From Xanthomonas boreopolis (GTDB lineage Bacteria; Pseudomonadota; Gammaproteobacteria; Xanthomonadales; Xanthomonadaceae): a stretch of DNA of 64,000 bases. The DNA is taken from assembly GCA_014654535.1 (NCBI GenBank), contig BNBA01000012.1, forward strand, positions 54,203 through 118,202. The letters are read 5' to 3'. Shown piece after piece: positions 46,330 to 60,503 of this stretch. The position numbers and the translations under genes were made by a program. Below the pieces are notes generated by a model. It saw only the letters and a program-made list of their open reading frames with translations. It did not search any database and had not been told where the DNA came from. Positions within the stretch are counted from its first letter, which is position 1. Each line of letters opens with the position of its first letter.

Positions 46330-47217
46330 ATGCGATTGCGAGGATCGCTGCTCGCGCTGGCGGCGAGTGTACTCTGCGCCCCGTCGGCAACGGGACTGGC
46401 CGAGTTCGGCATCGAAGGCATGGGCGTGGTGTCCACGCCCGCCAATGAAGTGCGCGCCACGGTGTCGCCGGACGGCCGGCGCATCGTCTGGGGCAGCACC
46501 GACCGCGCAGGCGGCGCGGGCGGCTGGGACCTGTGGCAAGCCACCCTCGCCGGCGGGCGCTGGAGCGATCCCGTGCCGTTGCCGCTGAATTCGCCGGCCA
46601 ACGATTTCGATCCGTTCTTCAGCGCCGACGGGCGCTGGCTGTACTTCTTCTCCAATCGGCCGGGCGGCTTCGGCGGCGACGACCTGTACCGCGCCGCGGT
46701 CGGCGCGGACGGCTTCGGCCCGGTCGAGAACCTCGGCGCCGGCGTCAACACCGCGGGCGACGAATGGGCGCCGACGCTGTCGCTGGACGGCACCCGCCTG
46801 CTGTTCTCCAGCGACGGGCATGGCGGCGCGGGGGGCCACGACCTGTTCGTGGCGCGCTGGGACGGCCGCGCCTTCGTCGATCCGCGCCCGGTGCCCGGCG
46901 TCAACACCGACGCCGACGAGTTCGACGCGGCCTGGCTGGGCGATGGCCGCGCGCTGGTGTTCGCGCGCTCGGCCGATCCCGCGACCAAGCCGGTGCGGCT
47001 GTGGCTGGCGCAATGCGCGAACGGCCGCTATGGCGAGTCGCAGGCGCTGGCGGTGTCGTTCAACGACGCCGAAGGCACCACGCTCGGCCCGGTGGTGGAC
47101 GCCTCCAAGCCCGGCGAACTGCTGCTGAGCGGCAGTGCCCGCGCGCCGAAGGCCGGCAAGCTCGACATCTACCGGATGAAGGCGCCGGCCGCGAGCGGGG
47201 ACGATCGCTGCCGCTGA
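46330..47217 (+). CDS. TolB-like PD40 beta-propeller exported protein
   Basis: 295 residues: a signal peptide (about 1-22) and several WD40-like PD40 repeats, for example FDPFFSADGRWLYFFSNRPG, EWAPTLSLDGTRLLFSSDGH and EVRATVSPDGRRIVWGS. The GG-DLY/GGHDLF pattern is typical of periplasmic PD40 proteins next to OmpA-like proteins. No OmpA domain is present here. AGGAG precedes the ATG. Divergent from aroE by 54 bases. Function unknown, probably periplasmic binding. Confidence 0.8.
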   Translation: MRLRGSLLALAASVLCAPSATGLAEFGIEGMGVVSTPANEVRATVSPDGRRIVWGSTDRAGGAGGWDLWQATLAGGRWSDPVPLPLNSPANDFDPFFSADGRWLYFFSNRPGGFGGDDLYRAAVGADGFGPVENLGAGVNTAGDEWAPTLSLDGTRLLFSSDGHGGAGGHDLFVARWDGRAFVDPRPVPGVNTDADEFDAAWLGDGRALVFARSADPATKPVRLWLAQCANGRYGESQALAVSFNDAEGTTLGPVVDASKPGELLLSGSARAPKAGKLDIYRMKAPAASGDDRCR

Positions 47218-47229
47218 AGCGGCGACCGT

Positions 47230-47667
47230 TCACTCCAGGCGCAGCTCGTAGACGTGCTGGGTCTTGATGTTCCGGAAGCCCACGCGTTCGTAGAACCGGT
47301 GCGATGCCTCCCGGGCCACGCTGGACCGCACCATCATCGCCCCGCCGGGCCCGGCCTGCGCCCATGCGCGGGCCGCGTCGGCCAGCGCGCGCCCGACGCC
47401 ACCGCGGCGCAGGTGCGCGTCCACTACCAGCGCCACGATTTCGCAGCGCTCGCCCAGTTCGAGCATCAGCCGCCGCTCCACGGCGACGAGGCCGGCCAGG
47501 GGACCCTCGGCGGCGGCCGCGACGAACACCGCATGGCGGGGCGAAGCGGCGATCGCCCGCCAGCGCGCCGCCGCTTCGGCTTCGCCCACCGGATAGCCGA
47601 GCTGCGTCAGCAGCCGGGCCATCTCGGCCGCATCCTCGGGGCGTGCGGGGCGGACCAGGAAGGACAT
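47230..47667 (-). CDS. GNAT-family N-acetyltransferase
   Basis: 145 residues. VRPARPEDAAEMARLLTQLG, the acetyl-CoA loop LRRGGVGRAL and the C-terminal ASHRFYERVGFRNIKTQHVY are a complete GNAT fold. Relatives of this type are small-molecule acetyltransferases; substrate unknown. Convergent with the PD40 gene and 51 bases after the PepSY reductase gene's downstream end. Confidence 0.87.
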   Translation of the reverse strand: MSFLVRPARPEDAAEMARLLTQLGYPVGEAEAAARWRAIAASPRHAVFVAAAAEGPLAGLVAVERRLMLELGERCEIVALVVDAHLRRGGVGRALADAARAWAQAGPGGAMMVRSSVAREASHRFYERVGFRNIKTQHVYELRLE

Positions 47668-47718
47668 GTCCAGGACTCCGGGATGGAAGATCCCGATACG
47701 ATGCCGGCGGCGGATGGC

Positions 47719-50244
47719 TCAGTAAACGTCGCGGCGATAGCGGCCCTCGGCCACCAGCGCATCCAGCCCGTCCTCGCCGAGCTGGCGGCGCAGTTCGGCA
47801 TCCACCGCCTGGGCCATGCCCTGCAGGCTGCCGCAGACGTGGATCACGGCGCCGCGCGCCAGCCATGCCCGCAACTCGCCGGCGCGTTCGCGCAGGCGAT
47901 CCTGCACGTAGACCTTGTGCGCCTGGTCGCGCGAGAACGCCAGGTCGAGCCGCTGCAGGTGCCCCTGCGCGAGCCACGCATCCAGTTCCTCGCCGAACAG
48001 GCGATCGTGCGCCGCGTTGCGCTCGCCGAACAGCAGCCAATGCCCGGGTTCGCCGGCGCGCTGCGCCTCGACCAACAGGCTGCGCAGGCCGGCGATACCG
48101 GTACCGTTGCCGATCAGCACCATTGGCACGCCCGGGCTGCGGCGGAAGCCGGGATTGGCGCGCACCCGCGCCCGTACCTCGCCCCCGAGCGGCGCATGCA
48201 GCGCCAGCCAGCCCGAGCCCAGGCCGGGACGACCGGCTTCGTCGTGCATCAGCCGCACCACCAGTTGCAGCACGCCGTCCTCGGCCACCGAGGCGACCGA
48301 GTACTCGCGCGTGCCGAGCGGTGCCAGCGCGTCCAGCCAGGCTTGCGGCTCCGGCAACACGGCCTCCGGCGCGGGCGGCGGCGGCAAGGCGCGCAGGCCT
48401 GCGGCCTCGGCCAGCGCCAGGGTCCGGCCGTCCACCTGCACCGGGGTGCCCGGCTCCAGCCGCCACGCGCGCAGGCACTCGCGCACCACGTCGGGTGCCT
48501 GCTGCGGCTCGATCTCGAGGATGTCGCCCGCCCGCCAGTACGTGCCCGCGGGCGGTTCCAGGTCGACCCGCCAGGTCTGGCCGCCCTCGCTGCCGGGATT
48601 GAGCCAGCGACGCTCGCGCAGGCGCCAGCTCGCGTACGCGGGCCGGTGCGACTCGAACGAGGCGACCGCCGTGCCGGTGACGCCGGCCAGTTGCGCCTGC
48701 CAGTGCGCCAGTGCCTGCGGATCGGCGTTGTCCACTTCCACGGTCGGGAACAGCGCGCGCGCGCCCTGCGCGGTCAGCCAGGCTTCCAGCCGCCGCGAGA
48801 ATCCGCAGAAGCGCGCGTACTGGCGGTCGCCCAGCGCGAGCAGCGCATAGCCCAGCTCGGGCAGCGCCTGGGCCTGCCGCAGCAGGCGCTTCTCCACGCC
48901 GCGGGCGGCGTCCGGCGCCTCGCCGTCGCCGAAGGTGCTGACCACGAACAGCGCGCGCCGGGCGGCTCCCAGCATGGCCGGGTCGAGCTGCGCCAGCGGC
49001 CGCACCTGCGCCGGCAGGCCCGCGGCCTGCAACTGGCCCGCGGCATGCCAGGCCAGCCGCTCGGCGAAACCGCTCTGGCTGGCGAACCCGACCAGCCACG
49101 GCTCGCCCGCAGGCGCGGCCGGCACCAGCGCCTGGCGGGCCTCGCGCAGCGCGCGCTTCTTGCGGCGCCGGTCCAGGTACAACAGCCAGCCGGTGACGAA
49201 GAACAGCGGCATGCAGGCCGCCGCCAGCATCCAGGCGATGCGCCCCGGCAGGCCGAAGAAGCTGCCGGTATGCAGCGCGTAGAGGCTGGTCAACAGCTGC
49301 TCGCCGGCCGATTGGCCGGCATACGGCTGGCGCCGCAGCACGAGGCCGCGGATGCCGTCGATCTCGACCAGGTCGTAGGCGCGCGAGTGCGCCGGGTCGG
49401 CCGGCCGGTAGCGCACCGCCACCTGGGTGCCGCGCTCGGGGAAACGCAGGTCGTACAGATCGCGCGCCAGGCCGGGCACGCCGTCCAGCGCGGCCTGCAT
49501 CCGCTCCAGGTTCCAGGGCTTGCGCTCGCCATCGCCCGGGCGCGCGCCGCGCCCGGCCGCCGCCGCCGGCGTGTCGCCGAACACGCGCACCAGGCCCTTG
49601 CGGTACCAGTCGTAGGACCAGTTGAGCCCGGTCAGCGCGATGACGACGTACAGCAGCAGGCACCAGGTGCCGATCACCGAATGCAGGCTCCACAGGAAAC
49701 CGCGCCCCTGGCGCCGCCACTCCACCACGGCCCAGGCGCGCCAGTTCCACCACTGCCGTGGCCAGCGCAGGTAGAGCCCGGACAGGCAGAAGAACAGCAG
49801 TATGAAGGCGCACGCGCCGGTCACCGCCTTGCCGCGCTCGCCGGCGGCGAGATGGCGGTGCAGTTCCTCGATGAACTGGAAGGCGTCCACCCCGCGCAGG
49901 TCGTCCAGGCGCTGGCCGGTATACGGGTCGAAATAGAACTCCAGGCGCTGGCCCGGCCCTTGCTGCGCGCGCAGCCGCGAAAGCCGGTCGCCGGTGGGAT
50001 CGACGATCAGCCGGGCCAGTCGCTGTTCCGGGCCGACCTGCAGCCGGCGCAGCAGCTCGGGCAGCGGCAGCGGCGTCTCGCCGCGGGCATGGCGCTCGCT
50101 GATCGCGGCCTGCGCCGGGTTCAACGCGTGCAGGGCCTCGTCCTCGAACGCCAGCAGGGCGCCGGTCAGGCCCATCAGCGCCAGGACCGCGCCGGCGCTG
50201 ATGCCCAACAGCCAGTGCAACTGGAAGAGCAGGGACTTGATCAC
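47719..50244 (-). CDS. PepSY-TM domain fused to flavodoxin and NADPH-cytochrome P450 reductase-like domains (putative ferric/siderophore reductase)
   Basis: 841 residues. Four membrane segments (about 8-32, 145-168, 188-212, 340-362) form a PepSY-TM module opening LLFQLHWLLGISAGAVLALM. It is followed by a flavodoxin domain (about 385-530, ALFVVSTFGDGEAPDAA), an FAD-binding part (LGTREYSVASVAE) and an NADPH-binding part (VLIGNGTGIAGLRSLL) ending YRRDVY as in sulfite and P450 reductases. Such proteins carry NADPH electrons across the membrane and are linked to siderophore iron reduction. Starts with GTG. A Fur-like site upstream supports an iron role. Confidence 0.9.
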   Translation of the reverse strand: MIKSLLFQLHWLLGISAGAVLALMGLTGALLAFEDEALHALNPAQAAISERHARGETPLPLPELLRRLQVGPEQRLARLIVDPTGDRLSRLRAQQGPGQRLEFYFDPYTGQRLDDLRGVDAFQFIEELHRHLAAGERGKAVTGACAFILLFFCLSGLYLRWPRQWWNWRAWAVVEWRRQGRGFLWSLHSVIGTWCLLLYVVIALTGLNWSYDWYRKGLVRVFGDTPAAAAGRGARPGDGERKPWNLERMQAALDGVPGLARDLYDLRFPERGTQVAVRYRPADPAHSRAYDLVEIDGIRGLVLRRQPYAGQSAGEQLLTSLYALHTGSFFGLPGRIAWMLAAACMPLFFVTGWLLYLDRRRKKRALREARQALVPAAPAGEPWLVGFASQSGFAERLAWHAAGQLQAAGLPAQVRPLAQLDPAMLGAARRALFVVSTFGDGEAPDAARGVEKRLLRQAQALPELGYALLALGDRQYARFCGFSRRLEAWLTAQGARALFPTVEVDNADPQALAHWQAQLAGVTGTAVASFESHRPAYASWRLRERRWLNPGSEGGQTWRVDLEPPAGTYWRAGDILEIEPQQAPDVVRECLRAWRLEPGTPVQVDGRTLALAEAAGLRALPPPPAPEAVLPEPQAWLDALAPLGTREYSVASVAEDGVLQLVVRLMHDEAGRPGLGSGWLALHAPLGGEVRARVRANPGFRRSPGVPMVLIGNGTGIAGLRSLLVEAQRAGEPGHWLLFGERNAAHDRLFGEELDAWLAQGHLQRLDLAFSRDQAHKVYVQDRLRERAGELRAWLARGAVIHVCGSLQGMAQAVDAELRRQLGEDGLDALVAEGRYRRDVY

Positions 50245-50285
50245 GCGAGGGGACGGCGGCCGGAGGGATGGGAGGTGCGCATTCT

Positions 50286-50304
50286 AAATGAGAACGCTTA
50301 TCGA
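50286..50304. promoter_or_regulatory. Fur-like operator of the PepSY reductase gene
   Basis: On the minus strand the site reads TCGATAAGCGTTCTCATTT, similar to Fur consensus GATAATGATTATCATTATC in both halves, 42 bases before the GTG. A TAGAAT -10-like hexamer overlaps it. Confidence 0.6.
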
Positions 50305-50439
50305 ACGCAGTCAGGTGCGCCGCGGATCACGCCGGGTCCGTGACCCGCTTGGGGCTGGCCGCCGCCGCCACCGCGCGGTCACGGTCCTGCCATCGCGCGC
50401 CGCGAGCTTGCCGGCTCCACTCCCACCGACGAGCCTGAG

Positions 50440-51195
50440 ATGAAGACGTTCCAGCGTTGCGCCCTGGTCCTGATCGCCGCATTCGCCGCCCCGGCCGCCC
50501 TGGCGGCGACCGGATGCCCCTCGCTGTACTACCGCGGCGCCGCGCCGACGCTGGACGCTGCCATCGCCGCGCGCACCACCGAGGTCTGCCACAGCGAGTA
50601 CGTGCTGATGGCCTCGGGCGTGACCAAGGGCCCGCTGTACTCGGCCGAGCACCTGACCGACCAGCAGGTCGCCGGCGCCGACGCGATCGGCCGCACCGGC
50701 TCGTTCCACGAGGAGACCGGCATCCCGGCCGCCGACCGCTCCGAAAGCAGCGACTACACCAACAGCGGCTACGACCGAGGCCACATGACCCCGGCCGGCG
50801 ACGCCTCCACCACCACCTCGGAGAAGGAGACCTTCTCGATGGCCAACGTCGTACCGCAGGACCACAAGCTCAACACCGGCAAGTGGGCCGCCATCGAGGA
50901 GCAGGTCCGCCAGCTCGCCCGCGACAACGGCGAGGTCTACGTGGTCACCGGCCCGGCCTTCGACACCGGCACGCCGGCGACCATCGGCGCGGACGCGGTG
51001 CGCGTGCCGGACTACGTATGGAAGGCGGTGTACGAGCCGGGCGTGGGCGCGGCGGCGTACTTCTGCCTCAACGACGACAGCATCGCCTGCGCCGTGGTGT
51101 CGATCGACGACGTGATCACGATGGCCAGCCTGGACCCTTTCCCGGGCCTGGGCGCCAGCGCCAAGGCCACCGCGATCGCGCTGCCGATGCCGTGA
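50440..51195 (+). CDS. Secreted DNA/RNA non-specific endonuclease
   Basis: 251 residues. Signal peptide about 1-22 (ALVLIAAFAAPAALAATG). The NUC1/Serratia-nuclease motif DRGHMTPAGDAS contains the catalytic His, and the metal-binding Asn is in MANVVPQDHKLNTGKW. Secreted nuclease for nutrient scavenging or prey digestion, plausible for a predatory Lysobacter. Its start is 195 bases from the divergent reductase gene and the region between holds only the Fur-like site. Confidence 0.92.
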   Translation: MKTFQRCALVLIAAFAAPAALAATGCPSLYYRGAAPTLDAAIAARTTEVCHSEYVLMASGVTKGPLYSAEHLTDQQVAGADAIGRTGSFHEETGIPAADRSESSDYTNSGYDRGHMTPAGDASTTTSEKETFSMANVVPQDHKLNTGKWAAIEEQVRQLARDNGEVYVVTGPAFDTGTPATIGADAVRVPDYVWKAVYEPGVGAAAYFCLNDDSIACAVVSIDDVITMASLDPFPGLGASAKATAIALPMP

Positions 51196-51243
51196 TGCGG
51201 CGCGGGCACGGGCGCGGCAACCGGGCCGCGCCCGCCGCGGTGT

Positions 51244-53631
<2,388 letters not shown>

Positions 53632-53743
53632 TCATGCCTCGCCGGCCGCTTCACGCCCGGGAGCGCATGCTCGCTCCCGCCAGGTCCGGCCGCATTCAGC
53701 GGCCGCGCCGGATCATGCCACCCGACTGCTGAGGGGAATCGCC

Positions 53744-54172
53744 ATGACCATACGCCTGTTGACCGCCGCGCTGCTCGGCCTTGCCCTGGCCGGCTGCGCG
53801 AGCTCCTCGAAAGTGATGATGGGCCAGGCACGCACGCCGATCGACCCGGCGTTCGTGCGCATCTACAACACCGCGCCGGTCGGCTCGGTGGAGATCGCGC
53901 AGATCGAGGCCACCAGCGCGGCCGGTTTCGGCACCCAGGGCCAGACCAACGCTGCGGTGGACCGGCTCAAGCGCGAGGCGGCCAAGCTCGGCGCCAACGG
54001 CGTGGTGTTGATGGGCGTGGGCTCGCAGCGCTCGGGCGGCGGCGTATCGGTCGGCGCCGGCAGCTACGGCGGCCACGTCGGCGGCGGGCTCGGCATCGGC
54101 ATCCCGACCACGCAGAAGCATGCGGCCGGCGTGGCGATCTGGGTGCCGCCGGGCGCGCAGCAGCAGCCCTGA
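53744..54172 (+). CDS. Putative lipoprotein
   Basis: 142 residues with a lipobox ALAGC at about residues 14-18, so the mature protein begins at Cys 18. The body has QTNAAVDRLKREAAKLGANGVVLMGVGSQ, the shape of the YbjQ/RcsF-type alpha-beta fold, then a Gly-rich stretch. Ser at +2 suggests outer-membrane sorting. GAGGGG precedes the ATG. Function unknown. Confidence 0.78.
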   Translation: MTIRLLTAALLGLALAGCASSSKVMMGQARTPIDPAFVRIYNTAPVGSVEIAQIEATSAAGFGTQGQTNAAVDRLKREAAKLGANGVVLMGVGSQRSGGGVSVGAGSYGGHVGGGLGIGIPTTQKHAAGVAIWVPPGAQQQP

Positions 54173-54213
54173 CTCGGGCACCAGCGGACAGAGTCCCGCA
54201 AGGGTGTTTTTTT

Positions 54214-54279
54214 GTGGGAGCGACTTCGGTCGCGATGGGCCTTCCCGATAAAGCCCGTCGCGACTGAAGTCGCTCCCAC
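54214..54279. repeat. REP-like palindrome, copy 3 (nearly perfect)
   Basis: GTGGGAGCGACTTCGGTCGC, a GGGCCTTCCCGATAAAGCCC centre and GCGACTGAAGTCGCTCCCAC give a 66-base hairpin with 22-base arms that are almost perfect. Preceded by eight T residues. Lies between convergent genes. Confidence 0.9.
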
Positions 54280-54345
54280 AGAAGCGCCTCACAGTGTCAT
54301 GTCTTGCGATACCGCCGCGATTCCGGCGGCGGTACCTCCGCTGGC

Positions 54346-56124
54346 TCAGCGCTGCGACGGGACGAAGACCTCCTCCACCGCCTTGGCCAGCTGGTCCGGC
54401 GGCAGCATGCCCTGGTCGAGCAGGAAGTTGTTGAACTTCAGCCGGTCGAACTTCGGTCCCAGCGCCAGCTCGGTGCGCATGCGCAGCTCCATGATGCGCG
54501 AGTAGCCGTAGAAATAGCTGCCGGCCTGGCCCGGCGAGCGCACCATGTAGCGGTCCAGCTCCTGCCGCGCCATCGCCGGCGACACGCCGACGTCGTTCTC
54601 CAGCACCAGGCGCGCGCGCTCGCGGTCGATCAGGCCCAGGTTCAGCATCGGGTCGAGCATCGCGCGCGCGGCGCGCAACAGGCGGAACTGCAGCGCGATC
54701 AGCTGCCCGTCCAGCGGCTCGTAGGGCACCATCTCGGCCTCGGCGTACAGCGCCCAGCCTTCCACGTTGACCGAGTTGAACGCGAACAGGCTGCGCGCCA
54801 GCGACACGCCGCGCTCGACCATCGCGGTGAACTGCAGCTCGTGGCCGGGCCGGCCTTCGTGCGCGCTCAGCGTCCACGCCGCCGAGCCGAAGTTGAAGTC
54901 GTCGTACTGCTGGCCCTTGCCGCCCGCATCCGGGTTGCCCAGCGGCAGCACGAACTGGCCCTGCTGGCCGGTGTTGCCGACCAGCGGCGCGGGCAGGAAG
55001 TGCGGTGCCGGCTGCGCGGCGCTCTCGGCCGGCGATCCCAGGCGCATCTGCATCGGCCGGTTCGGCACGTCGACGATGCGTTGCTCGCGGATGATCGGGT
55101 CGATCCGGTCGATCACGCCGCGGTAGTGCGACTCGAGCTTGTCGTCGGCGATCCTGTCGCGCTTGAGCGCGCGGATCACGTCGACGTAGTCGCCGGCAGG
55201 CAGGCCCTTCTCCTTGGCCACCAGCGGCGCGAGCTGGCGCATCGCCGAGCGCGTCTCCATGAATTCCAGCTGCGCGCGCTGCATCAGCAGGCGCGGATCG
55301 ATGTCGATGCCGACCTCCTTGAGCTGGAAGGCGTACAGCGGCTCCGGCAGGCGCGTGTCCTCGCGCGCCTTGGGCAGCACCTCGGCGCGGGTCCAGGCGG
55401 CGTAGTCCTTCAACTGCCTGGAAACGGCGGCCAGCGCGCCGTCGTCCTTGATGCCGTACTTGGCGAACAGCTGGCCGATGCCGGCGATGTAGGTATCGAC
55501 GTTGGCCAGCGCCTGCTCCACCTCGATCCGGGTCGGTTGCAGCAACTGCGCGTCGCCGAGCCGCTCCTCGTAGCGCGCCCGCGCCTGCGCGGCGGTCGAG
55601 GTGCCTCCCGGAGAGAGGCCGGCGTAGTTGCGCAGGCGATCGAGCGCGCGCGCGCGGCGCTCGGGCGGGGTCTGGTCGGACAGCAGGTTGTTGATGCCGC
55701 CGAACACCAGCTTGGGCACGTCCACCCACGGCAGCAGGTAGCGCTCCTGCAGCTGGCTGCCTTCGACCTGGCGATCGATCGCGGCGAGCATGATCTCCAG
55801 GTCCTGGCGCACGTTGGCGTCGCGCTCGACGGCCAGCTTCTCATGCAATGCGGCGCGCGCCTTGGCCAAGGCATCGCGCTCGCGTTGGTCGTGGTTCGGT
55901 CCGAGATCGACGACCTTGTCGTCGTAGCCGGGCACGCCGAAGAAGCTGACGAATTCCGGCTGGAACGGCGCTTGCGCCTGCAACAGGATCTGCGCGTACT
56001 CGTTGCTGCGCGCGACCCACTGCGGCGTGGCGGGCGCGGCCGCCTTGGCCGGCGCCGCGGCCTGCACGGACGGGGACAACGGCGCCAGCAGCGCCAGCGA
56101 AACGGCCAGGACGAGCGGTTTCAT
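54346..56124 (-). CDS. DUF885-family exported metallopeptidase-like protein
   Basis: 592 residues. Signal peptide about 1-22 ending VQAAA. DUF885 family, recognised by the catalytic-like AHEGRPGHELQF zinc motif (HExxxxH form) with the downstream EGWALYAEAEMV glutamates and RLLRAARAMLDPMLN. Such proteins resemble gluzincin carboxypeptidases. Function inferred from these motifs only. A 989-base non-coding stretch follows upstream. Confidence 0.88.
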   Translation of the reverse strand: MKPLVLAVSLALLAPLSPSVQAAAPAKAAAPATPQWVARSNEYAQILLQAQAPFQPEFVSFFGVPGYDDKVVDLGPNHDQRERDALAKARAALHEKLAVERDANVRQDLEIMLAAIDRQVEGSQLQERYLLPWVDVPKLVFGGINNLLSDQTPPERRARALDRLRNYAGLSPGGTSTAAQARARYEERLGDAQLLQPTRIEVEQALANVDTYIAGIGQLFAKYGIKDDGALAAVSRQLKDYAAWTRAEVLPKAREDTRLPEPLYAFQLKEVGIDIDPRLLMQRAQLEFMETRSAMRQLAPLVAKEKGLPAGDYVDVIRALKRDRIADDKLESHYRGVIDRIDPIIREQRIVDVPNRPMQMRLGSPAESAAQPAPHFLPAPLVGNTGQQGQFVLPLGNPDAGGKGQQYDDFNFGSAAWTLSAHEGRPGHELQFTAMVERGVSLARSLFAFNSVNVEGWALYAEAEMVPYEPLDGQLIALQFRLLRAARAMLDPMLNLGLIDRERARLVLENDVGVSPAMARQELDRYMVRSPGQAGSYFYGYSRIMELRMRTELALGPKFDRLKFNNFLLDQGMLPPDQLAKAVEEVFVPSQR

Positions 56125-56273
56125 CGGGTGGTTTCCTGCACAGGAACGGTAGCCGGCAACCTACGTGCCCGGCCGGGCGCCGGCAACGGGCCAAAGGTCA
56201 TGGCGACGGCTGTAGCGGCGGCGCTGGAGAGCTGGGGACGACGGCCGACAACCGCTGGCAAGCCCATGAGCCA

Positions 56274-56324
<51 letters not shown>

Positions 56325-56406
56325 TCGTGATTTTGCTCTGGATTGGATAACACCTCCTCGCGCGGCGGCGCGCCAACCACTATGGCCCACAAATGTCACT
56401 GCGGCG

Positions 56407-56690
56407 CGGGCCCCTACGAAGCGGCGGAGACGGTGGGAAAAACCCCGAAGGGGCGACATGCATGGATGCACGTCGTTTTCGCCGGGGCAGGGCTCGCCGG
56501 AAAAAGGCGAAGCACCGCTTCGCCCCGGCGGGCGGGCATTCGCCGCGCGGCGAATGCCCCGGACTCGGCCGCGTAGCGGACGAGCCCCGTCGAAAAATCC
56601 CGTCGGCTCCGCGGACCCGCAGCACAGCTGCGGGCGCGCAGGCGGGGTGTGCTTGATCAGCCATGACCAGCCATTCGGCTGTTGTGAAGC
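56407..56690 (+). repeat. Long multi-hairpin dispersed repeat, copy B
   Basis: Matches copy A at 6741-7005 in order and sequence, with a small insertion near 56447-56490 (ATGCATGGATGCAC block). Lies in the 989-base gap 56125-57113. The remaining gap contains a small palindrome near 56881-56900 and no convincing gene. Confidence 0.85.
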
Positions 56691-56874
56691 GCTTCGGCTG
56701 CTGTGAAGCGCTTCTTTTGGTTACTTTTCTTTACGCGGCACATCCCTGTGCCGCGCCCTTCGGGCGGCTTCGCCGTGCGGCGCTGCTCCTGCAGCGCGCG
56801 TGCACAAGCAAAGAAAAGTGACTCGCCGAAGGCGAAAGCTTTTGGCTTGCTCGCCAAAAGCCACAAAAGCAACG

Positions 56875-56910
56875 TCCCTGGATCCCCGCCTTCGCGGGGA
56901 TGACGGTAGA
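56875..56910. repeat. CCCCGC palindrome repeat (GGATCCCCGCCTTCGCGGGGAT)
   Basis: ATCCCCGC-CTTC-GCGGGGAT flanked by CGTCCCTGG and GACGGTAG, a well-known dispersed bacterial intergenic palindrome type. A related copy lies at 7012-7034. Confidence 0.7.
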
Positions 56911-57113
56911 TAGATGTCGGAGAACGGACCGATAGCGTGAAAGGCAAAGACGCTGGATCTTCGATCGCCGGCCATCGGACATAACCCGATCGCGCTCAAC
57001 GCCGCGCAAGCCAATGACTCGCATGCAACACGCCTTCACCCCCAGAGAGAGAAGGAAAACCGAAGCACCTCGCCGCACCCCCGCCCCCCCCGCAACACGC
57101 CACGCCTGGGCCA

Positions 57114-60231
<3,118 letters not shown>

Positions 60232-60503
60232 GGCAAGGCTCCGATCGTGGACGAGGATCGCACCGCGGCGCGGGAAAGACCGCGATAGTAGGCCAAGCGG
60301 ACGGGAAGACGGCGGCAACACAGCGTTTTGCGCACCCGGGCAATGACGCGGCGAGGACGCGCCGCCGGGATCCGCCTTCCATGCCTGCCCGGAACGGGTG
60401 AATTCCCGCCCCTCGCCGCGCTACGCTTCCGCGCCTGCCGCCCGGGGACGCGGCCGCCCGGCGCGGGCGCATGGGGAACCTCGATCCTGACAGGATGCAC
60501 AGC

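Noticed and set aside
56380..56664. Open frames inside the long repeat (94 codons here, 129 codons at 6735-7124)
   Set aside because: They share a short PGHSPRGECPPAGAK stretch because the DNA is a repeat; ends differ and there is no ribosome binding site, so I treat them as non-coding.
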